Positions 56,205 to 64,000 of a DNA stretch of 64,000 bases are shown in pieces. The position numbers and the translations under genes are program-made. Source of the DNA: Paenibacillaceae bacterium (lineage in GTDB: Bacteria; Bacillota; Clostridia; Lachnospirales; Lachnospiraceae). The notes beneath the pieces are model-generated. The model had not been told where the DNA came from. It saw only the letters and a program-made list of their open reading frames with translations, and made no database searches. The first letter of the stretch is position 1. The number at the start of each line of letters is the position of its first letter. The stretch covers positions 160,304 through 224,303 of the forward strand of contig SVDU01000005.1 of assembly GCA_015057705.1 (NCBI GenBank), given 5' to 3'.

Positions 56205-56217
56205 AGATATAATTGCA
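56205..56217 (+). repeat. 13-bp direct repeat, right flank of IS element
   Basis: Exact copy of the left-flank repeat (54494-54506), 6 bp beyond the right inverted repeat. Confidence 0.75.
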
Positions 56218-56255
56218 AAAATATGGACCGCTGTAATGATATTTTACGGCGGTCC
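56216..56255 (-). terminator. Terminator of the carbohydrate locus
   Basis: A 12-bp stem with one G-U pair (56225-56236 with 56244-56255). The minus strand reads ATATTTTTGC after it; the plus strand has eight Ts, so it can work both ways. Confidence 0.8.
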
Positions 56256-56270
56256 GTTTTTTTTATTTGG

Positions 56271-57530
56271 TTATTGTTTCAGTTCTTTCAGCTTTTCGTT
56301 AATCAGACCATCCATTTCTTCCGTATACTGATCAACAGACAGTTTTCCTGCAAGAACCTCCACCAGCTTGTCCCGAAGATCGCCCTGAACTGCTCCGGTC
56401 AAAGCCTGATACCCCCACTCTGATCCGGGACGTGATGAAGTTGCAGCCAGTTCCTTTGAAAATATATTGAAGTATTCTTTTCCAAAGGCATAGTTTAAAC
56501 TCTCATTTCCTTTTACCTGAGATAAGTAGCTGTTCTCTTCACAGTACTTTGCATTGTTCTCAGCCTTAGATATCCATTCAATAAATTCTGCGGCTTCCTT
56601 TTCTACTCCGGTGTTCTGGAATGCAGCCAGATACTTTCCTCCCGGTACGGAAGAACGCATTGCTTCTTTGGGAAGATAGGTCACACCCCAATCAAAGTCA
56701 GTGATCTGATCTTTGTAATTGGCAATCATCCAGCTTCCGGAAAAATGCATTGCCACCTGACCGGTGCGGAATAAGTTGTTAGGATTTTCTGAGCCAAGCC
56801 ATACAGAGGAGGGAACGATTTCCTCGTCATGAAGATCTTTAAAAAATTGTATGGCATGTTTATTTTCTTCTGTATTGAAATCGGAAGCATTGAGATCCTT
56901 ATTTAAAAGACCGCCTCCTGCCTGGTAAAGAAGGGTTGTGAACCGCTGCGGAGATTTATCATATACAAGACCGTATTTGCAGCCGCCTTTTTCCATTACG
57001 GTTTTCATGGCTGTCTTCCACTCATCCCATGTCCAGATCTCATCCTCAGACTGGGGTACAGCAACACCAGCCTTCTCAAAAGCTGTTTTATTATAGATCA
57101 GTCCGTTAGCAGTTACATCCATAGGCGCTGCCAGCACCTTATCATCAAATACAAATTTTAAGCCTTCTCCAAAGCTGTTTACAAATTCATCTTTGTTTGA
57201 TACGTATTGCCCCAGATCAACCAGCTGGTTCTGAAACGGTCCTAAATTGGTGAGTCTGGCAATCGCCGGAGCTTCCTTTCCATTAATCATGTTTTTAATC
57301 TTGCTTTCCAGATCTGAGTAAGGAACCTCAATCAGCTCGATTTTGATGTCTGGATGCTCTTTCATATACGCATCTGCCAGCTTCATGAAAGATTCGCCTT
57401 CCTTGTTGTCGCTGAACCATACTACTTCAAGCTTTTTCTCCTTGCTCTCTGCTTTTCCCCCACCAGAACAGCCCGTTAAGGTTCCAAGCGCCAATGCCCC
57501 CATAAGCAGCCACGATACCATTTTTTTCAT
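56271..57530 (-). CDS. Sugar ABC transporter substrate-binding lipoprotein
   Basis: 419 residues. Lipoprotein signal ending LTGC (Cys21), family-1 solute-binding fold with the WTWDEWKTAMKTV and GSWMIANYKD regions. It captures an oligosaccharide outside the membrane and hands it to the two permeases at 62136-63834. The ATPase is not in this locus; a shared MsmX-type ATPase is likely. Last gene of the unit. Confidence 0.93.
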   Translation of the reverse strand: MKKMVSWLLMGALALGTLTGCSGGGKAESKEKKLEVVWFSDNKEGESFMKLADAYMKEHPDIKIELIEVPYSDLESKIKNMINGKEAPAIARLTNLGPFQNQLVDLGQYVSNKDEFVNSFGEGLKFVFDDKVLAAPMDVTANGLIYNKTAFEKAGVAVPQSEDEIWTWDEWKTAMKTVMEKGGCKYGLVYDKSPQRFTTLLYQAGGGLLNKDLNASDFNTEENKHAIQFFKDLHDEEIVPSSVWLGSENPNNLFRTGQVAMHFSGSWMIANYKDQITDFDWGVTYLPKEAMRSSVPGGKYLAAFQNTGVEKEAAEFIEWISKAENNAKYCEENSYLSQVKGNESLNYAFGKEYFNIFSKELAATSSRPGSEWGYQALTGAVQGDLRDKLVEVLAGKLSVDQYTEEMDGLINEKLKELKQ

Positions 57531-57610
57531 AAAATACCTCTCCTTTGTGATTTAGTACATTCATTTTAACATTTGCAGCAATACAAAAACCTCATATTTC
57601 AGACATGAAA

Positions 57611-58531
57611 TCATTCTTTTTTGCTCTCTTTTGACTGCGCGTACTTTTTCGGTGTAATTCCAGTCATTTTCTTAAATACAGAGATGAAATGGCTGTCACT
57701 GTTATAGGAAAGTGCCAGCGCAACATCGGTAACAGAATGCCCTTCCTTTAAAAGAGCCTTTGCTGCAATGATCTTCTGGTTTGCCACATACTGAGTCAGG
57801 GAAAAACCCGTCTCCTTTTTAAAATAGTGGCTTAAATAATAGCGGTTCATATAAAACCGGCTGGAAATTTCATTTAAATCCAGTCGTTCTTCCACATGAG
57901 ATGCAATATACTTCTTTAACTGTTCAATTCTGTCCCGGTAAAGCACGGGATCTTTAAATTCCTCTTCCTGTTTTTCTACAAATTCTTCAGCAGGTTTATT
58001 TTTCTCCCTTTCCATAAAAAACTGGTACATCTCATTAATGGATGCAATCAGCTCCAGTATGGAAAGCTTGATTCTCACCGTTGATTCAGCCCTGTCTCTG
58101 TTTTGTGAATGAATGCTCTGCTCTATTTTTTCAAACAGTTTTTCTACTTTCTGAAGATTCTCCCCGCTCAAATGAAGACGATGCAGAAATGGATCAGGAC
58201 GGTTCTCAAAAAAACGGGAGAAGTCGTAATGGAACACCTCTGCCATCTGGTTTATCAATTCCGGCTCAAACATGAGGACATATCTGTAATAGGTTTTCCC
58301 TGCAGCACCGCTGGTACGGTGATACTCCTTGTTGTTAATGAGAAATAAGTCTCCCGATCTTACATGATACGTGCGGTTTCCAACTTCCATCAAAGCTCCG
58401 TCTGTAAGAAACAGAATAATTTCATACTGGTTGTGAAAGTGAAACCCCTGCATGGCCCAGTTTTCTGAGCCTCCATGAAAATAATACAATGAGTCAAATT
58501 CTTCAAAAAAAACCCGTTCTTTCATCTTCAC
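57611..58531 (-). CDS. AraC-family regulator with cupin domain
   Basis: 306 residues. Cupin sensor (HFHNQYEIILFLTDGALMEVG, about 27-47), an acidic linker, and C-terminal double helix-turn-helix (about 205-302, SRFYMNRYYLSHYFKKETG). It lies within the carbohydrate cluster and is the probable local regulator, sensing a sugar. RBS AAGGGACTGG-type site precedes the ATG. Confidence 0.92.
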   Translation of the reverse strand: MKMKERVFFEEFDSLYYFHGGSENWAMQGFHFHNQYEIILFLTDGALMEVGNRTYHVRSGDLFLINNKEYHRTSGAAGKTYYRYVLMFEPELINQMAEVFHYDFSRFFENRPDPFLHRLHLSGENLQKVEKLFEKIEQSIHSQNRDRAESTVRIKLSILELIASINEMYQFFMEREKNKPAEEFVEKQEEEFKDPVLYRDRIEQLKKYIASHVEERLDLNEISSRFYMNRYYLSHYFKKETGFSLTQYVANQKIIAAKALLKEGHSVTDVALALSYNSDSHFISVFKKMTGITPKKYAQSKESKKE

Positions 58532-58543
58532 AACCAGTCCCTT

Positions 58544-59641
58544 CTAATGCCAAGCAGTATTCATAGCCTCTTGCAGCACCAGTATTACAAGTGCCTGTCC
58601 ATAGGTCATCGGGCAGCACGGGATTGTCTTATAAAATTCTCCGTTAAGCCCGATAGGAGTTCCATAGGAAACATTTTTAACAGTCCCATCTTCATCAATA
58701 TAATTTAAAAGATTTTTCATTCCCAGCTGGATCAGCTCATGATAATCTTCTTTCTTTAATATTCCAAGGCGCACCCCTTTCATGATTCCATACAGGAATG
58801 CAGCGCTGCAGGATATCTCTATATAGGAAGAATCATCATCTATAATAGTATGCCATAAGCCGGTTTTTGGATCTGCATACTGTTTCAGCGCATCCACCTG
58901 ATTTTTATAAACACTTAAGAAATACCGCTTCAGGCCTTCATCCATAGGGATGTCCTCCAAAAGCTCCATGATGACTATGGTGTACCAGCAGTTTCCTCTT
59001 CCCCATAGAACTTTACCGTAGTTATCGTTTCTTTTAAAGTTAAAACCGTGGTAAAACAGCCCCTCTTCTTTATTTAATAAGTACTTAATATGGGAAAGGA
59101 TCTGATAATTTGCCTCATCATAATAATCCTTTCGGTCAAGAAGCTTACCCGCTCTTGCCAGAAACAGCACTGCCATAAACAGTGTATCAATGAGAATCTC
59201 ATCATCATTGGCACTTCCCGTTATCATATGCTGAAAGCAGCCATCTCCTGTCCGGATCAGCTTTTGATCTTTCATGATCCAGTCAGCCCAGTCTTTGATA
59301 AATACCAGATATTCTGGTTTTCCCGTTCTTTCATATAGATAAGTAAGGGTGAGCATGGGGGACGTCGTATTCACATTCCGTTCCTGTATCCCCTCCCTGA
59401 TCCGGTTATCATACCAGTCAATGATAGAGTCGAGAATCTCCTGCCTCCCGCTTACTTCATAATACTTATAAAGACCGAATATTCCCACTCCCTGGGGCCA
59501 CTCCCAACAATTAAAATCAATCAGACTGATGGGGTATACTTCTTTCATGCCATTATTTTTTAAAACCATCATTTTCTCTGATACCAGATTTAATTTCTCT
59601 TCTAATGTCTTTAAATCTATCACGTCGTCTTTTTCCTCCAT
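58544..59641 (-). CDS. GH105 unsaturated rhamnogalacturonyl hydrolase-like (YteR/GH88 clan)
   Basis: 365 residues, alpha/alpha-barrel, no signal peptide. The catalytic aspartate is in ILIDTLFM (D152); WPQGVGIFGLYKYYE, RGNCWYTIVIMELL and NCWEW match the GH88/GH105 pattern. Removes the unsaturated uronate from oligosaccharides made by polysaccharide lyases. Start choice: ATG at 59641 overlaps the 832-residue gene by 22 bp; a GTG at 59623 overlaps its stop (GTGA) and has GGAGG upstream, so it is possible too. Confidence 0.88.
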   Translation of the reverse strand: MEEKDDVIDLKTLEEKLNLVSEKMMVLKNNGMKEVYPISLIDFNCWEWPQGVGIFGLYKYYEVSGRQEILDSIIDWYDNRIREGIQERNVNTTSPMLTLTYLYERTGKPEYLVFIKDWADWIMKDQKLIRTGDGCFQHMITGSANDDEILIDTLFMAVLFLARAGKLLDRKDYYDEANYQILSHIKYLLNKEEGLFYHGFNFKRNDNYGKVLWGRGNCWYTIVIMELLEDIPMDEGLKRYFLSVYKNQVDALKQYADPKTGLWHTIIDDDSSYIEISCSAAFLYGIMKGVRLGILKKEDYHELIQLGMKNLLNYIDEDGTVKNVSYGTPIGLNGEFYKTIPCCPMTYGQALVILVLQEAMNTAWH

Positions 59642-62118
59642 CTGATTGTGCCTTCTACTGTCTGTGGATAATGGTATACAGTTTCCCCGTTGACCTTTAA
59701 TATGGTTTCTTTCTCAAGAAGATACTCTGTCCCATTTTCATCTGTAACAGAAGTACTGGTTCCGTCCATGGTGATGACAAGTTTTTTAAAAGCCGAAAAA
59801 ACATCATCAAGACTTTGGTCTTCTCCTAAGCTGCCTGCCCGCACGACCCATACATTATCTCTGCCCTGGCTGATAAATTCACGGAACTGATTGGGCCCGT
59901 GTTCCTGTATGGTAAGTCCCTGAAGGGCTTTTACTGCAATATAGGCCCCAGCCTTTTCCAACACCAGAACGCCATCTTCTCCCTTATAACGGGAAAATGC
60001 ACTGATTGGAATGTAAGCATGAGTATACCCAATTCTCTCTTCTTCATCAATATGAAATCTCAAAACTGCAGTATTTTCAAATTGAGCTCCAAGGGGAAGT
60101 ACACCGTTACCTGCCCAGAAATTTGGTCTGCCGCTTCCATATGGAAACGCTTCTCCCGGGTGATTGATGAAGACCTGCGCAGTCTCATCAATTGTTGCCT
60201 GTAAGATATGCTCCTGATATCCTTTCTCAAATGGCTTAAAACCTACTGCGGTGGACAGAAGAACACGGTTATTTTTGTAAAGATAGAGATTGACGTGATT
60301 TTCAAATCCCTGGGTATTTTCAAAAATCAGTTCTTCCTCTTCGTCTATTACCGCATACTTTTTATACTCCATTGGAGGTTCATAATTTCCAAGTATGAGT
60401 GAAATGTAACCAATACAGGCTCTGTTTAAATACCCAGCATTATAAGCCACATAAAGCAGGGAGGTGGTACCCGCATTGTAATTTCCCTTCATCTCCTTTT
60501 CATAACTCCGGCCAAAGCTGGTCATTACGGCCCCCTTGTGGGCGTTGACTGTCAGAGTATAGAATATCATGTCCAGTGCCTTCTGTGCTTTTTTATGGAG
60601 TGGATTATCTTCCTCAGTCAGATTATAAAGGGTGCCTATTCCAAGCACATCGACAGGAATATAGGCGTTGGAATTCCATTCTGTAATAAATTCCCGGAAA
60701 AAGTCGTCAAACCACTGATGCAGCAGCTCTTCTCCTCTTGCCTTTACCTCTGCCCCTGTCTTTCCACTGTTGGTGAAAATCCGGTCTGGCAGGTAGGTAC
60801 CTGTCAGATACTGGCAGCAATGAAAAAGGAGTGCATGATTTTCGCTGAAAAACCACATTACATCGTCCCCAGGTTCATCAATCCAGTATCTGTACTGAAC
60901 CATGGTTTCTTCCAGTGCCTTCTTTAATGTGTCAGAAATACGGCTTTGGAACATCCGGTAAATGTAAATCATGATGATAAAATGAAAATCAGAACAGTCT
61001 TTTCTGCTTCTCACACCTTCCAGCTCTTCCATCAGAATTGCTTCTGCCCGCTTGCAATCCTGATTCATATAAAGCAAGGCTGCCGCTTTATATGTATTGT
61101 CAGGAGCAAAACGGATTACTGCATCCATTGCCAGTTTTCTGCGGATGCTGCTGTCTTCATTCCCGCTTAAGAGGAATTCTTCCCGCACCAGCTGATTCCC
61201 GATTTTTCTCTTTATGGAGATTCCCTGATAGGTAAGTACAACAGTAAAATAATAATATCCTGGTGAAATGTCATCAGTATGGAATAGCTCCAGCCCTTTT
61301 TGTAAAGGTTCCATGGTATATTTTATGGTTTTTATAAGCTTCCATGATTGTTCCATTTTTTCTATAAATTCGCCAGGAGTTATTATAACTTCCAGGTCAA
61401 GGTTCGTATCAAACGGATTGCTAAGATTCATTTTTATAGATTCGCTGATATAAGCCTCTTTATCAAAGCTCATTGCGTTTAACATCTGCTCCATTTTTGT
61501 TAAAACGCTTTCATTTACCTCTTCTTTCACCGGAATCAGTATTTTTAAATCGGCTCCTCCCAGCCGCTTCATTCGGAAATAGTAATCCGTATCCCGCTCT
61601 GCCAGATCATCAAGACACACCACCAGTGAATTTTCCCCTTTTAAAAGAGGAATGGAAACTGTTGTTTTTTTTACCAGATTTCTGGTAAATGGTGTAAAGT
61701 CGCAGATCAGCTGTTCATTTGCCCAGACTGTTAACCCGCCGCAGGTCTCCAGCTCAAAATCTATGGTATTTGCTACATCAGACCAGAGCGTGGTAAAACC
61801 ATACATTCTTAAATAAGTGGGACGGTAATAAAAGCCTGAGGCATCGATTCCCGGATTTCCAAACGGGAAATATTGTTTTAGCTTATTGCCGTCTGACAGT
61901 TTAGTAAAATCAGGATAATCGGGAACTTCCCGTCTCCGTTCCTCTAAAAATTCTTTTCTGCAGGGATTTTCATGAATGGCAAATCCTTTCTTCAGCCATT
62001 CATTTACTCTTCCGCTTAAGGTAGATCTGGTAAATTCACGGACCTGGGTATGAACCTCGCTTATGAGGAATCGGTTTACAAATCCTTCCGCAAACAGCGG
62101 ATATTCCAAGTACTTCAT
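59620..62118 (-). CDS. Unassigned 832-residue protein of the uronate locus
   Basis: 832 residues, no signal peptide, cytoplasmic by sequence. Three parts can be seen: a beta-rich N terminus (to about 210, jelly-roll-like with the LKGENSLVVCLDDL pattern), a helical middle (about 320-570, repeated aromatic helices that suggest an alpha/alpha toroid), and a beta-sandwich-like C terminus (about 600-830). The layout resembles polysaccharide lyases of the heparinase II/III type or alpha/alpha-barrel glycosidases, but no known catalytic motif was recognised. It precedes the GH105 gene with overlap, so it acts on the same sugar. Function inferred only from context. Confidence 0.6.
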   Translation of the reverse strand: MKYLEYPLFAEGFVNRFLISEVHTQVREFTRSTLSGRVNEWLKKGFAIHENPCRKEFLEERRREVPDYPDFTKLSDGNKLKQYFPFGNPGIDASGFYYRPTYLRMYGFTTLWSDVANTIDFELETCGGLTVWANEQLICDFTPFTRNLVKKTTVSIPLLKGENSLVVCLDDLAERDTDYYFRMKRLGGADLKILIPVKEEVNESVLTKMEQMLNAMSFDKEAYISESIKMNLSNPFDTNLDLEVIITPGEFIEKMEQSWKLIKTIKYTMEPLQKGLELFHTDDISPGYYYFTVVLTYQGISIKRKIGNQLVREEFLLSGNEDSSIRRKLAMDAVIRFAPDNTYKAAALLYMNQDCKRAEAILMEELEGVRSRKDCSDFHFIIMIYIYRMFQSRISDTLKKALEETMVQYRYWIDEPGDDVMWFFSENHALLFHCCQYLTGTYLPDRIFTNSGKTGAEVKARGEELLHQWFDDFFREFITEWNSNAYIPVDVLGIGTLYNLTEEDNPLHKKAQKALDMIFYTLTVNAHKGAVMTSFGRSYEKEMKGNYNAGTTSLLYVAYNAGYLNRACIGYISLILGNYEPPMEYKKYAVIDEEEELIFENTQGFENHVNLYLYKNNRVLLSTAVGFKPFEKGYQEHILQATIDETAQVFINHPGEAFPYGSGRPNFWAGNGVLPLGAQFENTAVLRFHIDEEERIGYTHAYIPISAFSRYKGEDGVLVLEKAGAYIAVKALQGLTIQEHGPNQFREFISQGRDNVWVVRAGSLGEDQSLDDVFSAFKKLVITMDGTSTSVTDENGTEYLLEKETILKVNGETVYHYPQTVEGTIRWRKKTT

Positions 62119-62135
62119 GCTCTCTTTCCTCCCAT

Positions 62136-62969
62136 TTACTCTTTTACTCCTCCGGCTGTCATGCCGCCTATGATATGACTTTGCAGTGTCACGAACACAA
62201 TGATAACCGGAATCATGGATATAACCGACATGGCCAGAAGGCTGTTCCAGTCAACCGAATATTCACCGGAGTAATTTGCAAGCGCAAGCTGTATGGTGTA
62301 ACGTTCTTTACTGTTAATCACCAGCTTGGGCCAAAGATAATCATTCCATCTCCACATAAAGGAGAAAATACAAAGCACTGAGATCACCGGTTTTGCCAGA
62401 GGAAGCATAATCCGCATTAAAATGCTGGTTTCCGACGCTCCATCAATTCTGGCCGCTTCCATATAGGCATCCGGAATCCCTACGTAATACTGTCTTACCA
62501 GAAAGACGGCAGTGGGAGATGCTACAGCTGGAATAATCAGTCCCCATAAGCTGTTGTAAAGACCGGTTGCCACGATAACCTTAAAAATGGGAATCATGAT
62601 GACCTCCAGCGGAATCATCAGGGTTGCCAGTACAATACCAAATAAAATTTTATCCCCTTTAAACCGGTATTTAGCGAAGGCGTAGCCTGACATTACATTT
62701 ACTACTATGGTAAGGAACGTGGCTGTAATACTGGTAAACACAGTATTGAAAAAATAAATTCCGAAATGACCTTCTTCCAATGCCTTCTGATAATTGGAGA
62801 AGGAAGGGCTTTTCCCAATCAGGCTTGGCGGCCAGGAAAACAGCTCTCCTGTACTTTTAAAGGAGGAACCAATCACCCAGAGAATGGGGATCAGGAATAA
62901 AAAGGTCAGAATCAGCAAAATTGCCCATGTCACTCCGTTTAAGAAATATTTCCTGCCTTTAGTCTGCAT
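62136..62969 (-). CDS. Sugar ABC transporter permease (MalG-like)
   Basis: 277 residues, six membrane segments, with the EAA loop EAARIDGASETSILMRIMLP near the C-terminal part. Start: GGAGG 8 nt before the ATG at 62969, overlapping the upstream permease by 11 bp. Second permease of the importer. Confidence 0.95.
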   Translation of the reverse strand: MQTKGRKYFLNGVTWAILLILTFLFLIPILWVIGSSFKSTGELFSWPPSLIGKSPSFSNYQKALEEGHFGIYFFNTVFTSITATFLTIVVNVMSGYAFAKYRFKGDKILFGIVLATLMIPLEVIMIPIFKVIVATGLYNSLWGLIIPAVASPTAVFLVRQYYVGIPDAYMEAARIDGASETSILMRIMLPLAKPVISVLCIFSFMWRWNDYLWPKLVINSKERYTIQLALANYSGEYSVDWNSLLAMSVISMIPVIIVFVTLQSHIIGGMTAGGVKE

Positions 62970-63834
62970 CCTGCTCACCTCCTTTATTTACCTTAAACTG
63001 TACCACTGTAAACATTGCCAGCAGCACGAACAGGATCATTGTCATTGCACTGGCATAACCCATCTGATTTTTTTCAAATCCGGTTTCCTGAATCGTCTGA
63101 ACCATAAACTTAGTAGCACCTGCAGGTCCGCCCTGGGTCAGAGCATATACCAGCGGATATGTTTTTATGATCGTAACGGTGGATAAAACCAGAACCAGCA
63201 GGCTGGTTGGTTTTAGGAGCGGCAGCGTGATATAGCGAAACTGATGGTAGAAACCTGCACCGTCGATGCGCGCCGCCTCATAATAAGTTTCAGAGATAGC
63301 CTTAATTCCTGATATGAACATGACCATATAATAACCGGACATACTCCATGCAGTCACAAATATTACCACCCCCATGGAATAATTCTGATCCGTCAGCCAT
63401 TTAACAGGGGAGTGTCCCATTACAGTGAGAAGATAATTAATGACGCCGAATTCTTCTCCCAGAAGGAATCTCCAGGTCAGTCCTACTATGATACTGGAAA
63501 TCATGGTAGGCCAGTAGAAAACAGCCCGGAAGAAATCATTTCCTTTTCTGGCTCCCGACAATAACAAGGAAAGACCCATGGCCGATACATAGACAAGGGG
63601 AACCGAAACCCCGGTAAAGAAAATGGTACGGAGAAACGAATTCCAGAATCCCCGGTCCGAAAACAGCTTGATATAATTTTGAATCCCCACAAATACCTGA
63701 GGATTTATCCCATCCCACTTTGTCAGTGATATCCACAACCCATTTACTGCCGGAAAGAACAAAAACAGGCCGAATATAATTAAAGTAGGAGCAAGCAACA
63801 GATAAGGGAATACATTCCGCTCAAACTTCCTCAT
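62959..63834 (-). CDS. Sugar ABC transporter permease (MalF-like)
   Basis: 291 residues, six membrane segments, EAA loop EAARIDGAGFYHQFRYITLP. Start: AAAGGAGG then ATG at 63834 (MRKFERN); a longer reading to 63927 has no site. First gene of the carbohydrate locus. Confidence 0.95.
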   Translation of the reverse strand: MRKFERNVFPYLLLAPTLIIFGLFLFFPAVNGLWISLTKWDGINPQVFVGIQNYIKLFSDRGFWNSFLRTIFFTGVSVPLVYVSAMGLSLLLSGARKGNDFFRAVFYWPTMISSIIVGLTWRFLLGEEFGVINYLLTVMGHSPVKWLTDQNYSMGVVIFVTAWSMSGYYMVMFISGIKAISETYYEAARIDGAGFYHQFRYITLPLLKPTSLLVLVLSTVTIIKTYPLVYALTQGGPAGATKFMVQTIQETGFEKNQMGYASAMTMILFVLLAMFTVVQFKVNKGGEQDAD

Positions 63835-63856
63835 TGTTTTACCTCCTTTTTTTATG

Positions 63857-63887
63857 ATTATAGCATTAAAAAAAAGAGAAAAATCAA
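63857..63887 (-). promoter_or_regulatory. Tentative promoter of the carbohydrate locus
   Basis: -10 TATAAT (63857-63862) and -35 TTGATT (63882-63887), but the spacer is 19 bp. It lies 23 bp before the first permease start. An activator (AraC) may be needed. Confidence 0.45.
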
Positions 63888-63926
63888 GTTTAATTATGCA
63901 AATATTATAGAATATTGTCATTTCCA

Positions 63927-63947
63927 TAAAAAAGTGTCTTCGACACT
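63927..63947 (-). terminator. Minus-strand terminator upstream of the carbohydrate locus
   Basis: Stem AGTGTC/GACACT (63933-63938 with 63942-63947), 3-nt loop, then six Ts on the minus strand. It ends a gene lying beyond the window. Confidence 0.65.
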
Positions 63948-63955
63948 CTCAACTC

Positions 63956-63991
63956 CCCTGCCCCTCACTCATGAGGGGTTTGGGGTTTTTC
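63956..63991 (+). repeat. GC-rich nested hairpin at the window edge
   Basis: CCCCTCA/TGAGGGG (63961-63967 with 63972-63978), extended by CCCC/GGGG outside, followed by TTTTTCTTT on the plus strand. It could be a plus-strand terminator or a repeat; no plus-strand gene ends here. Confidence 0.45.
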
Positions 63992-64000
63992 TTTGTTCAA

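Overview
The window looks like the chromosome of a low-to-mid GC, Gram-positive anaerobe of the Clostridia, most likely a Lachnospiraceae member (Lacrimispora or Enterocloster type). The evidence is a Clostridia-style ribosomal supercluster carrying secY-adk-map-KOW-infA-rpmJ, an L17 with an internal insertion, a Tyr T-box leader, secreted proteins with choline-binding-like wall-binding repeats, motAB, and many AraC/cupin and RpiR regulators. Almost every unit reads on the minus strand. No CRISPR array, rRNA, tRNA or prophage was seen.

Layout: (1) 1-4926: rsgA (cut by the window edge), a tiny promoter-sORF-terminator unit, tyrS with its T-box, and a GH5 glycosidase divergent from an AraC regulator. 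(2) 4934-11196: an iron-sulfur flavoprotein and a PadR regulator that share a 16-20 bp palindromic operator, a HAD phosphatase, a MATE exporter divergent from an AraC regulator, a transglutaminase-like protein and a DUF6323-like protein. (3) 11321-13771: an AT-rich accessory island with an ABC exporter and a yefM-yoeB toxin-antitoxin pair whose operator hexamer recurs at the exporter promoter. (4) 13847-38191: the translation block, read right to left: S10-spc-alpha operons, then rplQ, two wall-binding proteins, the ECF transporter module (ecfA1-ecfA2-ecfT), truA, rplM and rpsI. (5) 38203-49613: a third wall-binding protein, a 66-residue protein with 19 cysteines, an rRNA-methyltransferase-like gene, an acyltransferase, a decayed wall-binding gene, rpiR-nanE, a small Gln/Ser/Thr-rich protein, a subtilase, motAB and a secreted DUF5722-like hydrolase. 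(6) 49757-54480: the str operon rpsL-rpsG-fusA-tuf, with a separate tuf promoter. (7) 54494-56217: an intact IS30-type element flanked by a 13-bp direct repeat just upstream of the str promoter. (8) 56224-63887: a carbohydrate locus with an ABC importer, a GH105-type unsaturated uronyl hydrolase, an unassigned 832-residue protein and an AraC/cupin regulator, probably for pectin (rhamnogalacturonan) or similar uronate oligosaccharides.

Most transcription units have recognisable sigma-A promoters (many with a 17-bp spacer) and intrinsic terminators, so operon limits can be read with fair confidence. The least explained items are the small unit at 1062-1299, the Cys-rich peptide at 39821-40021, the 832-residue protein, the TruA C-terminal extension, and the operator-sharing island at 13005-13771. 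Family names come from recognised motifs and memory, not from a database search.
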